Part shown: positions 18,823 to 28,042 of the stretch, piece after piece | Layout: every line of letters begins with the position of its first letter | Position numbering within the stretch: position 1 is the first letter of the stretch | From: UBA1479 sp048263775 | GTDB lineage: Bacteria; Pseudomonadota; Alphaproteobacteria; Rhodospirillales; Casp-alpha2 | NCBI GenBank assembly: GCA_048263775.1 | Contig: JBLXDU010000007.1 | Location: 62,001 to 126,000, forward strand | Length of the DNA stretch: 64,000 bases | Reading direction: 5' to 3' | Position numbers and translations under genes: made by a program | The notes under the pieces: generated by a model | Databases searched by the model: none | The model's input: only the letters and a program-made list of their open reading frames with translations | What the model was told of the DNA's origin: nothing

Positions 18823-20370
18823 TTATCGGCAATCGCCCGTGCTGGGGGTCAGGATCACGCCGAGTGCCGCCGTCTTGCCACTGGTCAGCATCGGCAGTCC
18901 CTCCAGAGGTGAAATCATCAGACGCTGCGGCGTGTCCGGGGCGATGCCGGCGTTGAGAAGACTGTTGGCGCCGGCGATGGCGGTGGATCGGTTGTCCCGT
19001 GCGGCATCCGCCGACCAGACCACCAGGCATTGCCCGTCGGCCTCGGGCGCCAAGGGCGGGATGACGTCGGGATGCTTTAGGCTGATGACCCGTGCGCCGG
19101 GCAGGGCCGCGCGCAGGTTGCCGGGCAGAGGGTCCGGATGCCAGTAAGCGACGATGGTACCGCCAACGAAACCCAAGCCCTTTATCTTGGCGGCAAGGTC
19201 AGCGTAGGGAATGTGATGCTGGCAGCGCCCGCAGGACAGCGGTTCGAAAAGATATTTGGCGATCAGGGCCGAGGGCTGGGCCCACAGCACCAGGGTGATC
19301 AGGACGGCGAGCGTTCGTTGGCGGGACGCCGGGGCGCCCGCCGCCTCGGCCCGTAGCAGCACCCAGAACGGCGCGAATAGCAGCACGAACATGTAATGGG
19401 TGCGGATGCGGAAGTCGGGCTGGATCAAGGTGCCGACGGCGGTTACGGCCAGGACCAGGATCATGTAGGTGCCGAGAACACGGACCATGGGGTGGGCGGG
19501 GGCCTTGAGCGGGTGGAACGCCGCCGGGAAGCAGACCAGGGCGATCAGCCAGAACGGCGACAGAAACCCCGCCGCCGCCTTCACGCCGTGACCCAGGCCG
19601 GTCAGGGAAAATCCGTTATGAGCGGCAGCCGTGTCGCCGGCCTGTGCGGCCAGGACGTCCAGACGGTCGGCCAGCCACAGGTAATGAGGCGCCATGACCG
19701 CCGCGGCCACGGCGAGCGACAGGACCAGCCAGGGCGACAATATCCGGCGGCGCAGATCGCGGTCCGTCAATGCCGCCGCGAGAAGACAGACGAGGAATAC
19801 CCAGAAGGCGTACTTGGCGAGCCCGCCCAGGCCGATGGCGACGCCCAACAGGGCGTAATCCGCCAAGCGGCCATGCGGAGCATCGCGCAGGCGCAGGAGT
19901 ATCCAGAGTACCGCCGCATAGAGGCAGGCTGTCAGGACCGTATGGCTGAACCCGGTGACGACTTCCCAGGCCACGAAATAGAACAGCACCGGCGCCAGGG
20001 CGGCCAGCCCGGCCAGGGCCCGTGTGGCGAACAGACGCAACGCCGCCCGCCACAGAAACAGATACATGGCGTAAAGCAGGCTGAACTTGACGATGTTAAC
20101 GGCCCACAGGCCGGGGCCGGTGACCTGGGACACGGCCATGACCAGCCAGGTGTAGAGCGGCGGGTTGCGGACCTGATAGCCCCAGGCGAAGAACTGAGAG
20201 AAGATCAGCTGTTCGCCGTCGTCACCGCCGGTGCCGGGAAACAGGGTGGCGCGGATCAGCGCCATGGCCAGGATGATCGCGCCGACCACCAGGGGCGGGC
20301 CCGGCTGGTCGGTCAGGATCGCTAAGTTGCGGTCGAGCAGGCGGGACAGACGCGATGCGCTTTCCGCCAT
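18823..20370 (-). CDS. Glycosyltransferase family 39 membrane protein (paralogue)
   Basis: This 515-residue polytopic protein has the same layout as its convergent neighbour: N-terminal helix, LFPGTGGDDGEQLIFSQF, many membrane segments and a soluble tail with CGRCQHHIPYADLA. Both tails share the CxxC-x4-IPY-x2-LA pattern and a following GTIVA segment, so the two are clearly paralogous. Its stop is seven bases from the other gene's stop. The tyrS stop is only eight bases upstream of its ATG, so the two may form one transcript. Confidence 0.85.
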   Translation of the reverse strand: MAESASRLSRLLDRNLAILTDQPGPPLVVGAIILAMALIRATLFPGTGGDDGEQLIFSQFFAWGYQVRNPPLYTWLVMAVSQVTGPGLWAVNIVKFSLLYAMYLFLWRAALRLFATRALAGLAALAPVLFYFVAWEVVTGFSHTVLTACLYAAVLWILLRLRDAPHGRLADYALLGVAIGLGGLAKYAFWVFLVCLLAAALTDRDLRRRILSPWLVLSLAVAAAVMAPHYLWLADRLDVLAAQAGDTAAAHNGFSLTGLGHGVKAAAGFLSPFWLIALVCFPAAFHPLKAPAHPMVRVLGTYMILVLAVTAVGTLIQPDFRIRTHYMFVLLFAPFWVLLRAEAAGAPASRQRTLAVLITLVLWAQPSALIAKYLFEPLSCGRCQHHIPYADLAAKIKGLGFVGGTIVAYWHPDPLPGNLRAALPGARVISLKHPDVIPPLAPEADGQCLVVWSADAARDNRSTAIAGANSLLNAGIAPDTPQRLMISPLEGLPMLTSGKTAALGVILTPSTGDCR

Positions 20371-20378
20371 CGAGCCTG

Positions 20379-21629
20379 TCAGACCGCCCGTACCAGGGCG
20401 TGGCGTTTCTTGCCGGCGCTGAGCTTGAAAACCCCGTCCTTGAGGTCACCGGTCCCGGCAGTCGCCGTTTCGGCGGTAATTTTTTCGTCGTTGAGGCGCG
20501 CCCCGCCGCCTTTGATCAGGCGCCTGGCCTCACCGTTCGACGCGGCCAGGCCGGCCTCGCGGAGCAATTCGAACAGGGGCACGCCGGCGTCCAGGCGGGC
20601 GGTCGGCACGTCGATGGTCGGAAGGTCATCGCCGAGTGCCCCTTGTTCGAAGGTCTTGCGTGCCGTTTCCGCCGCACTTTCGGCGGCGTCGCTGCCGTGG
20701 CAAAGGCGCGTGATCTCCGTCGCCAGGATCTTCTTGGCCTCGTTCAATTCGGCCCCTTCAAGGGCTTCCAGGCGGGCGACCTCGTCCAGGGGCATGTCGG
20801 TGAACAGGCGCAGGAATTTGCCGACGTCGGCGTCCTCCGTGTTGCGCCAGTACTGCCAGTAGTCGTAGGCGCTCAGCATGTCTTCGTTCAGCCACACGGC
20901 CCCGGCGGCGGTCTTGCCCATCTTGGCGCCCGACGACGTGGTCAGCAGCGGTGTGGTCAGGCCGAACAGGCCCCGGTTGTCGACCCGGCGCGCCAGTTCA
21001 ACCCCATTGATGATATTGCCCCACTGGTCCGATCCGCCCATCTGCAGGGTGCAGTCGTGGCGGCGTGACAGTTCCAGGAAATCATAGGCCTGGAGGATCA
21101 TGTAATTGAATTCCAGGAAGGTCAGCGGCTGTTCCCGCTCCAGCCGCAGCTTGACCGAATCAAAGGTCAGCATGCGGTTGATGGAGAAGTGCCGGCCGAC
21201 GTCGCGCAGGAACCCCAGGTAGTTGAGATGATCCAGCCAGTCGGCGTTGTTGACCATGACCGCGTCGGTCGGCCCGTCCCCGAACGTCAGGAACTTGGCG
21301 AACACCTGTTTGATGCCGGCCATGTTGGCGGCGATGTCGTCGTCGGTCAGGGCCTTGCGCATTTCGTCCTTGCCGGACGGATCGCCGACCTTGGTCGTGC
21401 CGCCGCCCATCAGGACGATGGGTTTATGCCCGGACTTTTGAAGCAGACGCAGGGTCATGATCGACATCATGTGACCGGCGTGCAGAGACGGCGCCGTGCA
21501 GTCGAATCCGATGTAGGCGGTGATCGTTTTCGTGGCCGCCAGGGCGTCCAGGGCATCCATGTCCGTGCACTGATGGATGAAACCGCGCGCCTGGGCGTCG
21601 TTCAGAAATTGGGATTTCAGCTTGGTCAT
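20379..21629 (-). CDS. tyrS: Tyrosyl-tRNA synthetase
   Basis: This 416-residue class I synthetase charges tRNA-Tyr. The HIGH-type motif is HAGHMMS (residues about 48-54), the KMSKS-type motif is KMGKT near 230, and the C-terminus is an S4 RNA-binding domain (about 350-410). The substrate-binding region GGSDQWGNI is intact. The start is the ATG complementary to 21627-21629 (MTKLKSQFLND). A longer in-frame extension runs into the divergent anmK region and is Arg/Gly-rich, not protein-like. Confidence 0.97.
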   Translation of the reverse strand: MTKLKSQFLNDAQARGFIHQCTDMDALDALAATKTITAYIGFDCTAPSLHAGHMMSIMTLRLLQKSGHKPIVLMGGGTTKVGDPSGKDEMRKALTDDDIAANMAGIKQVFAKFLTFGDGPTDAVMVNNADWLDHLNYLGFLRDVGRHFSINRMLTFDSVKLRLEREQPLTFLEFNYMILQAYDFLELSRRHDCTLQMGGSDQWGNIINGVELARRVDNRGLFGLTTPLLTTSSGAKMGKTAAGAVWLNEDMLSAYDYWQYWRNTEDADVGKFLRLFTDMPLDEVARLEALEGAELNEAKKILATEITRLCHGSDAAESAAETARKTFEQGALGDDLPTIDVPTARLDAGVPLFELLREAGLAASNGEARRLIKGGGARLNDEKITAETATAGTGDLKDGVFKLSAGKKRHALVRAV

Positions 21630-21751
21630 GGCGGCTTTTACCGCGCCCGCGCGGGTTGGGCAATATTCCCGTCGTCTCGGCGGCGCATTCTGGCCTTGCC
21701 CGGGCGGGAGCAGGCCGACACAATCCGGCGCATCTTTTCCGGGGGGAACCC

Positions 21752-22858
21752 ATGCCTGAAGACACCTGCCTTGCCGTCGGCCTGATGAGCGGCACGTCCA
21801 TGGACGGTATCGATGCGGCGCTGATCGAAACGGATGGCGAGGCCGTCGTCTGGCGCGGCCCGGCCCTGACCCATCCCTATGACGCCGATTTCCGCCGCGA
21901 CCTGCGCGCCGCCCTTGGGCATGATCCCCTGATCCGGCTGCCGGAAAACGATCTGATCGGTCGCCTGACGGACCGTCACCGCGATGCCGTCCGGGCACTA
22001 TTGGCTGCGGCTGGAAAATCGCCCGGCGACATCCGCGTCATCGGCTTCCACGGCCATACGGTGCTGCACCGTCCCGAATTGGGGGTGACACGGCAGATCG
22101 GCGATGCGGGGCGGCTGGCGCGGGAAACGGGGATCGATGTGGCCGGCGACCTGCGGCTGAACGACGTCGCGTCGGGGGGCGAGGGTGCGCCGCTTGCCCC
22201 TGTCTATCATCGTGCGCTGGCGCGGGGCCTGGAAAGGCCGCTTGCCGTTCTCAATCTGGGTGGGGTCGGCAACGTGACCTGGATCGGCCCTGACGAGATC
22301 GGCAACGGCGGCGCGCTTTTGGCCTTCGACACGGGGCCAGGCAACGCGCTGCTGGATGATTGGATGCAGGAAAAGACCGGGGAGCCCATGGATCGGGACG
22401 GCGCCGTGTCGGCCCAGGGAACGGCCGACCAGAGCGTTCTTAAACGTTTGATGGCCCACGATTATTTCGAGATGATGCCGCCCAAGTCCTTGGACCGGAA
22501 CGCGTTCGGCCTGGCCCCTGTTCAGGGGCTTTCAACGGCTGCCGGGGCGGCGACGCTGGCCGCTTTCACGGTTGCCTCCGTGGCCCGTGCCGCGCAGTTT
22601 TTCCCGCAGCCCGCGAAACGCTGGCTGGTCACAGGCGGCGGGCGGCATAACGGGGCCCTGATGCAGGGCCTGCGCCGGGCACTGGGGGCCGAGGTCCAGG
22701 CGGTCGAGGACGTGGGATGGAGCGGTGATACGCTGGAAGCCGAGGCCTTTGCCTTCCTGGCCGTGCGCGCGCTGAAGGGGTTGGCGCTGACCTATCCGGG
22801 TACCACGGGGGTCGGTGAGCCGCTGTCTGGCGGCCGCCTGTATCCTGCTCAGAGATAG
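21752..22858 (+). CDS. anmK: Anhydro-N-acetylmuramic acid kinase
   Basis: AnmK (368 residues) hydrolyses and phosphorylates anhydro-N-acetylmuramic acid to MurNAc-6-phosphate during peptidoglycan recycling. The N-terminal GLMSGTSMDGIDAALIE is the family's ATP-binding signature; LNLGGVGNVTWIG, FDTGPGNALLDDWM and VTGGGRHNGALM follow in the expected order. The ATG at 21752 is preceded by GGGGGGAA, a strong ribosome-binding site. It diverges from tyrS. Confidence 0.96.
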   Translation: MPEDTCLAVGLMSGTSMDGIDAALIETDGEAVVWRGPALTHPYDADFRRDLRAALGHDPLIRLPENDLIGRLTDRHRDAVRALLAAAGKSPGDIRVIGFHGHTVLHRPELGVTRQIGDAGRLARETGIDVAGDLRLNDVASGGEGAPLAPVYHRALARGLERPLAVLNLGGVGNVTWIGPDEIGNGGALLAFDTGPGNALLDDWMQEKTGEPMDRDGAVSAQGTADQSVLKRLMAHDYFEMMPPKSLDRNAFGLAPVQGLSTAAGAATLAAFTVASVARAAQFFPQPAKRWLVTGGGRHNGALMQGLRRALGAEVQAVEDVGWSGDTLEAEAFAFLAVRALKGLALTYPGTTGVGEPLSGGRLYPAQR

Positions 22859-22862
22859 AGGG

Positions 22863-22886
22863 GCGGCCTAGAGGCTAGGCCGCTTT
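22863..22886. terminator. Terminator overlapping the end of the downstream hydrolase gene
   Basis: A perfect 9-bp stem (GCGGCCTAG at 22863-22871 and CTAGGCCGC at 22875-22883) with a 3-base loop is followed by TTT. It would end anmK transcription. Its right arm also encodes the last two alanines and the TAG stop of the convergent hydrolase gene. Confidence 0.7.
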
Positions 22887-23525
22887 CTCCACCAGACGCT
22901 TGTCCAGATAGTCCTCGACATGCTTCAGCATGTTGTCCAGATGCTCCGAGAAGTAGTGGTCGCACTTGTCGATGGTGCGGTAGTCGATCTCGATGTTCTT
23001 CTGTGACGACAGCTTTTCCACCAACTTGTCGACCGAGCCCACGGGCACGACTTCATCGGCCTTGCCGTGAATCAGCAGGCCCGAGGCCGGGCAGGGGGCG
23101 AGGAACGAGAAATCGTAGATCGAAGCCGGCGGCGAGGCCGAAATGAAGCCGGAGATTTCAGGCCGGCGCATCATCAACTGCATGGAAATCCAGGCGCCGA
23201 AGGAGAATCCGGCGATCCAGCAGGTCGAGGCATTGGGGTTATGCCCCTGCATCCAGTCGAGCGCCGTCGCGGCGTCGCTCAACTCGCCCTGGCCGTTGTC
23301 GAATTTGCCCTGGGACCGTCCGACACCGCGGAAATTAAAGCGCAGGGTCGAGAATCCGCGCTTCACAAAGGCCTGATACATGGCATAGACGACCCGGTTG
23401 TTCATGGTCCCGCCGTATTCCGGATGGGGGTGGAGCAACAGGGCGACCGGCGCATTCGGGTCATTGGCGTGGTGATAGCGGCCTTCGATGCGGCCTTCAG
23501 GCCCGTTGAAAATGACTTCTGGCAT
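22875..23525 (-). CDS. Alpha/beta hydrolase (COG2945-like)
   Basis: This 216-residue serine hydrolase of the alpha/beta fold has LLHPHPEYGGTMNN, the nucleophile elbow GFSFGAW, a late Asp in HGKADEVVP and a C-terminal His in CDHYFSEHL, giving a complete catalytic triad. The dienelactone-hydrolase-like fold is widespread and its substrate is unknown. The ATG is 214 bases from cysE, which is divergent. Confidence 0.85.
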   Translation of the reverse strand: MPEVIFNGPEGRIEGRYHHANDPNAPVALLLHPHPEYGGTMNNRVVYAMYQAFVKRGFSTLRFNFRGVGRSQGKFDNGQGELSDAATALDWMQGHNPNASTCWIAGFSFGAWISMQLMMRRPEISGFISASPPASIYDFSFLAPCPASGLLIHGKADEVVPVGSVDKLVEKLSSQKNIEIDYRTIDKCDHYFSEHLDNMLKHVEDYLDKRLVEKAA

Positions 23526-23739
23526 GGGTGTTATAGGTCCTTGAAACGGGTTCTTCCGGTTAATATCCGAGTGTCAGGGTCTGGCTTAATATGCGTGCAG
23601 CCTTAATTAAGCCGCCGGTTGCCTGGAAATACTTGATAGGATTAGTCGGGCATCTTATATTCCGGGTACCGACGCCTGGGCCACCCAGGGGCGCGCAGAC
23701 GCGCCTTGCGGAAAGCCCCGATAACATAGTGTGAAGCCC

Positions 23740-24492
23740 ATGATTTTCAAGAGTATTCAAGAAGATATCCGCGCCTTTCAGGAACGCGACCCGGCGGCCA
23801 AAGGGCCGCTTGCCATCTTCTTTACTTATCCGGGCTTCCACGCGGTCGTCTGGCACCGCATTGCGCATTGGCTGTGGGGCCATAAATTGTTCTTCGTCGC
23901 GCGGCTGATTTCCAATTTCGCGCGCTGGGTCACCTTGATCGAAATCCACCCGGGGGCCCAGATCGGCCGACGTCTGGTCATCGACCATGGCGGCGGCGTG
24001 GTGATCGGTGAAACCGCCGTGGTCGGCGACGATGTGACGATCTATCACCAGGTTACCTTGGGCGGTGTGGCCCCCTCCGTGGATGCGGACAGCCAGCGTG
24101 GCCAGAAACGCCACCCGACGGTCGCCGACGGCGTCATCATCGGCTGTGGTGCGGCAATCCTGGGGCCGATCACCGTCGGACGGCAATCGCGGGTCGGCGC
24201 CAACGCAGTGGTTACCAAGGATGTGCCGCCGGGCGTCACCGCCGTCGGCAACCCGGCCCAGGTGGTTCTGCCCAAGGACAAAGAGCGGGCGAAGGCCTTC
24301 CAGGCCTATGGCACGCCGACCGATGGCCAGGACCCGGTCATGCAGACCATCGAAAACCTGCGTTCGCAGTTGAACGTGCTGATGAACCGGGTCGCCGAAC
24401 TGGAAGCCCACGAAAAAGCCGCGGAAGACGACAAAGAAGACAGCGAACCAACCCGAGGCATGCGCCCCAAGGCCGCCGCCGGGGACAAGTAG
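23740..24492 (+). CDS. cysE: Serine O-acetyltransferase
   Basis: CysE makes O-acetylserine from serine and acetyl-CoA, the first step of cysteine synthesis. The short N-terminal helical region (REDI-like QEDIRAFQERDPAA) and the left-handed beta helix with hexapeptide repeats (IDHGGGVVIGETAVVGDDVTI, then ILGPITVGRQSRVGANAVV) are typical; the tail is charged. I choose ATG 23740 (MIFKSIQED); a GTG at 23731 would add three residues. The gene sits 67 bases before iscR, fitting a role in supplying cysteine to the desulfurases of the isc operon. Confidence 0.95.
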   Translation: MIFKSIQEDIRAFQERDPAAKGPLAIFFTYPGFHAVVWHRIAHWLWGHKLFFVARLISNFARWVTLIEIHPGAQIGRRLVIDHGGGVVIGETAVVGDDVTIYHQVTLGGVAPSVDADSQRGQKRHPTVADGVIIGCGAAILGPITVGRQSRVGANAVVTKDVPPGVTAVGNPAQVVLPKDKERAKAFQAYGTPTDGQDPVMQTIENLRSQLNVLMNRVAELEAHEKAAEDDKEDSEPTRGMRPKAAAGDK

Positions 24493-24559
24493 CGGGGAAT
24501 ATGATCGACGCCGCGCACGGATACGCCGTGCATGGTGCGATCTTTGAAGGAGACGGAAC

Positions 24560-25042
24560 GTGAAACTTAGTACAAAAGGCCGATATGCCGTGATGGCCAT
24601 GGTCGATCTCGCCGCCAATGCATCGGCGAAGCCCGTGGCGCTGGCCGATGTGGCCGACCGGCAGGACATTTCCCTGTCCTACCTGGAACAGCTGTTCGGC
24701 AAGCTGCGTAAGGCCGGCCTGGTCAAAAGCGTGCGCGGCCCGGGCGGCGGCTATCTGCTGGCCTACGGCGCCGCCGACACCCGCGTCGCCGACATCATCA
24801 TGGCCGTGGATGAGCCGATCAAGACCACGCGCTGCACGCCGGGGCAGCCCACTGGCTGCCAGGCCGACCGGGCGCGCTGCCTGACCCACGATCTGTGGGA
24901 GGAACTGGGCAACCAGATCTACCTGTACCTATCGTCCGTATCGCTGGAAGACGTGGTCGAGAAGAAGGTGCTGGGCACCTCCGGCCGCCTGTACCAGCAG
25001 GAACAGGACCGCAACAACGCCGCGACTGTCGCGGCACAATAA
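24560..25042 (+). CDS. iscR: Fe-S cluster assembly regulator IscR (Rrf2 family)
   Basis: This 160-residue winged-helix regulator senses Fe-S status and controls the isc operon. The Rrf2 DNA-binding region (MKLSTKGRYAVMAMVDLA, then LSYLEQLFGKLRKAGLVKSVRGPGGGY) is followed by three cysteines in RCTPGQPTGCQADRARCLTHDLW that would ligate the [2Fe-2S] cluster. The spacing between cysteines is longer than in E. coli IscR. A GTG start with AAGGAG upstream is used. It is the first gene of the operon. Confidence 0.96.
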   Translation: MKLSTKGRYAVMAMVDLAANASAKPVALADVADRQDISLSYLEQLFGKLRKAGLVKSVRGPGGGYLLAYGAADTRVADIIMAVDEPIKTTRCTPGQPTGCQADRARCLTHDLWEELGNQIYLYLSSVSLEDVVEKKVLGTSGRLYQQEQDRNNAATVAAQ

Positions 25043-25068
25043 GCGTTCGAGGCAAAACCGAGACCCCG

Positions 25069-26208
25069 ATGACCGTCTATCTTGACCATAACGCGACCAC
25101 GCCGGTCCGGCCCGAAGCGGCCGAGGCCGTGGCCGCGGCGCTGACCGCGACGGGCAATCCGTCGTCGGTGCACGGCGCCGGCCGCCGGGCGCGCATGCTG
25201 GTTGAGGATGCGCGCGAACAGGTCGCGGCGCTGGTCGGTGCCCGGGCCGAGGACGTGATTTTCACCTCGGGCGGGACCGAGGCCAACAACTTGGCCCTGG
25301 CTAACGCACCGCGAGGCGGGGCCGAAGGGCCCGTGTTCGCCTCGGCGGTCGAGCATGTGTCGGTTCTGGACGGCACGGATAACGTCATTCAGGTGCCTGT
25401 CGACGGCGATGGCGTGGTCGATCTGGCGGAACTGGGTGCCTGCCTGAAGGATGCGCTGAACCGGGTCGAGGGCGGCCGTGCCCTGGTGTCGGTGATGCTT
25501 GCCAATAACGAGACCGGCGTGATCCAGCCCATCGCGAGGATCGCTGAATTGGCAGCGGAATACGACGCCGTGTTCCATTGCGACGCGGTTCAGGCGGCGG
25601 GTAAGCTGGCCATCGATTTCCCTACCCTGGGCGCCCATATGATGACTCTATCGGCGCATAAGATCGGCGGTCCGCCGGGCGTCGGTGCCCTGATCGTCGC
25701 CCCCGGCCATCAGGCCACGGCGGCCATTCGCGGCGGCGGGCAGGAACGCTCGCGCCGGGGCGGTACGGAAAACGTGCCGGGCATTGCCGGTTTCGGCCGC
25801 GCGGCCGAGGCGGCCAAGGCCGACATCGGCCGCCTGCAGGGTCTGATCGCTCTGCGCGACCGTATGGAGGCCGAGATCACGGCCGCAGTACCGGACGCCA
25901 AGGTTTTCGCCAAGGGTCGTGACCGCCTTGCGACGACAAGCTGCCTGACCATGCCGGGCGTGTCGTCGGAAACCCAGGTCATGGCCTTCGACCTGGCGGG
26001 CATTGCCGTCAGCGCCGGGGCGGCCTGTTCGTCCGGCAAAGTCGCGCCCAGCCATGTGCTGGCGGCGATGGGCGTGGACGAAGACGATTTGAAATCCGCC
26101 ATCCGGGTCAGCCTGGGGTGGACCACGACCGCAGACGATATCGACACATTCACCGCCGCCTGGACGGGCCTTCATGCCCGTATCGGCGGAGGCAGCCTAG
26201 CTGCCTGA
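25069..26208 (+). CDS. Cysteine desulfurase, NifS/IscS-like (first copy)
   Basis: This 379-residue PLP enzyme removes sulfur from cysteine and passes it on as persulfide. It shows YLDHNATTPV at the N-terminus, the PLP lysine in SAHKIGGPPGVGAL and the catalytic loop cysteine in SAGAACSSGKVAPSHVL. It lies between iscR and the canonical iscS. The start is ATG 25069, where family similarity begins; an open extension upstream overlaps iscR. Its role next to a second desulfurase is unclear: a specialised sulfur donor, or a redundant copy. Confidence 0.92.
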   Translation: MTVYLDHNATTPVRPEAAEAVAAALTATGNPSSVHGAGRRARMLVEDAREQVAALVGARAEDVIFTSGGTEANNLALANAPRGGAEGPVFASAVEHVSVLDGTDNVIQVPVDGDGVVDLAELGACLKDALNRVEGGRALVSVMLANNETGVIQPIARIAELAAEYDAVFHCDAVQAAGKLAIDFPTLGAHMMTLSAHKIGGPPGVGALIVAPGHQATAAIRGGGQERSRRGGTENVPGIAGFGRAAEAAKADIGRLQGLIALRDRMEAEITAAVPDAKVFAKGRDRLATTSCLTMPGVSSETQVMAFDLAGIAVSAGAACSSGKVAPSHVLAAMGVDEDDLKSAIRVSLGWTTTADDIDTFTAAWTGLHARIGGGSLAA

Positions 26209-26248
26209 CGCAGTAACAAGACGACGACACCTGGAAGGAATTGACGCT

Positions 26249-27514
26249 ATGAGCGCCATGACAACACAAGAAAAGAACGAACTTCCGCACACGCTGAAGA
26301 ATCGGAAAGCGCCCATCTATCTGGATTACCAGGCGACCACGCCGACCGATCCGCGCGTGGTGGAAAAGATGCTGCCGTTCTTCTCCGAACAGTTCGGCAA
26401 CCCGCATTCGCGCAGCCATTTTTACGGCTGGGAAGCGGAAGATGCGGTCGAGATCGCGCGCGAACAGGTCGCCTCGATCATCGGCGCCAACCCGAAGGAA
26501 GTGATTTTCACCTCGGGTGCGACGGAATCCAACAACTTGGCGATCAAGGGCGTTGCGCATTTCTACAAGGAAAAGCGCAATCACATCGTGACCGTGGTGA
26601 CCGAGCATAAATGCGTGCTCGACAGCTGCCGCCATCTGGAACAGGAAGGCTTTGAGGTCACCTATCTTCCGGTCAAGGAAAACGGTCTGATCGACTTGGA
26701 TGTTCTGCGCGAGACGGTCACCGACAACACCTCCATCGTGTCCGTGATGGGTGTGAACAATGAAATCGGCGTGATCCAGCCCTTGAAGGAAATCGGCGCA
26801 ATTTGCCGCGAGAAAGGGGCCTTCTTCCACACCGACTGCGCCCAGGCGGTGGGCAAGATTCCGCTCAATGTGGAAGACATGAACATCGACCTGATGTCGA
26901 TCTCGGGCCACAAGATTTATGGCCCCATGGGTATCGGTGCCCTTTATGTGCGCCGCCGTCCGCGGGTCCGCTTGGTGCCGATGATCAACGGCGGCGGCCA
27001 GGAACGCGGTATGCGGTCGGGCACCCTGCCGACGCCGCTTTGTGTCGGTCTGGGCGAAGCCTGCGCCATCGCGGAAAAGGAAATGGGGGCGGAGAACGAA
27101 CGCCTGCGCCGCCTGCGCGACCGCATGTATCAGTCGATCGTCGGCCGCCTGCCGGAAGTCTACCTGAACGGCGACATGGATCAGCGCATCCCCGGCAACC
27201 TGAACATCTCCTTCGCCTTCGTCGAGGGCGAGGGCTTGATGATGGGGATCAAGGATCTGGCCGTGTCGTCGGGTTCGGCCTGTACCTCGGCCTCGCTGGA
27301 GCCCAGCTACGTGCTGCGCGCGCTCGGCGTCGAGGTCGAAATGGCCCATACCTCCCTGCGCATCGGCTTCGGCCGGTTCACGACGGAGGAAGAGGTCGAC
27401 GAGGCCGTGGAATGCATCATCCGCGAGGTCGAGCGCCTGCGCGAAATGAGCCCGCTCTGGGACATGCACAACGAGGGGATCGACATCTCCTCCATCGAAT
27501 GGGCGGAACACTGA
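26249..27514 (+). CDS. iscS: Cysteine desulfurase IscS (second copy)
   Basis: This 421-residue group I cysteine desulfurase is the sulfur donor for IscU. It has YLDYQATTPTDPRVV, the PLP lysine in ISGHKIYGPMGIGAL and the mobile-loop cysteine in SSGSACTSASLEPSYVLRALG, the exact IscS pattern. It has a short N-terminal extension before the family start, seen in some alphaproteobacterial copies. A GGAAGG precedes the ATG, which is 40 bases after the first desulfurase gene. Confidence 0.97.
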   Translation: MSAMTTQEKNELPHTLKNRKAPIYLDYQATTPTDPRVVEKMLPFFSEQFGNPHSRSHFYGWEAEDAVEIAREQVASIIGANPKEVIFTSGATESNNLAIKGVAHFYKEKRNHIVTVVTEHKCVLDSCRHLEQEGFEVTYLPVKENGLIDLDVLRETVTDNTSIVSVMGVNNEIGVIQPLKEIGAICREKGAFFHTDCAQAVGKIPLNVEDMNIDLMSISGHKIYGPMGIGALYVRRRPRVRLVPMINGGGQERGMRSGTLPTPLCVGLGEACAIAEKEMGAENERLRRLRDRMYQSIVGRLPEVYLNGDMDQRIPGNLNISFAFVEGEGLMMGIKDLAVSSGSACTSASLEPSYVLRALGVEVEMAHTSLRIGFGRFTTEEEVDEAVECIIREVERLREMSPLWDMHNEGIDISSIEWAEH

Positions 27515-27574
27515 TCCGCCTCCAAACGACCACAATAACCAACTAGAATAAGTTCTTAGGAACAGGAGACTAAA

Positions 27575-27958
27575 ATGGCCTACAGCGAAAAAGTCATCGA
27601 CCATTACGAAAAGCCGCGCAACGTCGGAACGCTGGACAAGAACGACACCAGCGTCGGCACCGGTCTGGTGGGCGCGCCCGCCTGCGGCGACGTCATGAAG
27701 CTGCAGATCAAGGTCTCGGAGGACGGCATCATCGAAGACGCCAAGTTCAAGACCTTCGGTTGCGGCTCGGCCATCGCCTCGTCGTCGCTCATCACCGAGT
27801 GGGTGAAGGGCAAGACCATCGAGGAAGCCGGCTCGATCAAGAACACCCAGATTGCCGAGGAACTGGCACTGCCGCCGGTCAAGATCCATTGCTCCGTGCT
27901 GGCGGAAGATGCCATCAAGGCGGCGATCTCCGACTACAAAGCCAAGAAGGGCGCTTAA
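27575..27958 (+). CDS. iscU: Fe-S cluster scaffold IscU
   Basis: The 127-residue scaffold assembles [2Fe-2S] clusters. All ligand residues are present: C37 and D39 in GAPACGDVM, C63 in FGCGSAIASSS and the third cysteine in IHCSVLAEDA. The LPPVK motif that binds HscA precedes the last cysteine. GGAGAC upstream is the ribosome-binding site. Confidence 0.98.
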   Translation: MAYSEKVIDHYEKPRNVGTLDKNDTSVGTGLVGAPACGDVMKLQIKVSEDGIIEDAKFKTFGCGSAIASSSLITEWVKGKTIEEAGSIKNTQIAEELALPPVKIHCSVLAEDAIKAAISDYKAKKGA

Positions 27959-28042
27959 TCCGATCCGCCGGAACGGCAGGGGGCGCTTGCCTCCTGTACG
28001 CCGGCAGGGTTAAGCAAAGGCCCAGAACAGAAGCAGGCGACC

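Noticed and set aside
21630..21998. N-terminal extension of TyrS
   Set aside because: The extra residues are Arg/Gly-rich, overlap the divergent anmK gene and have no counterpart in TyrS.
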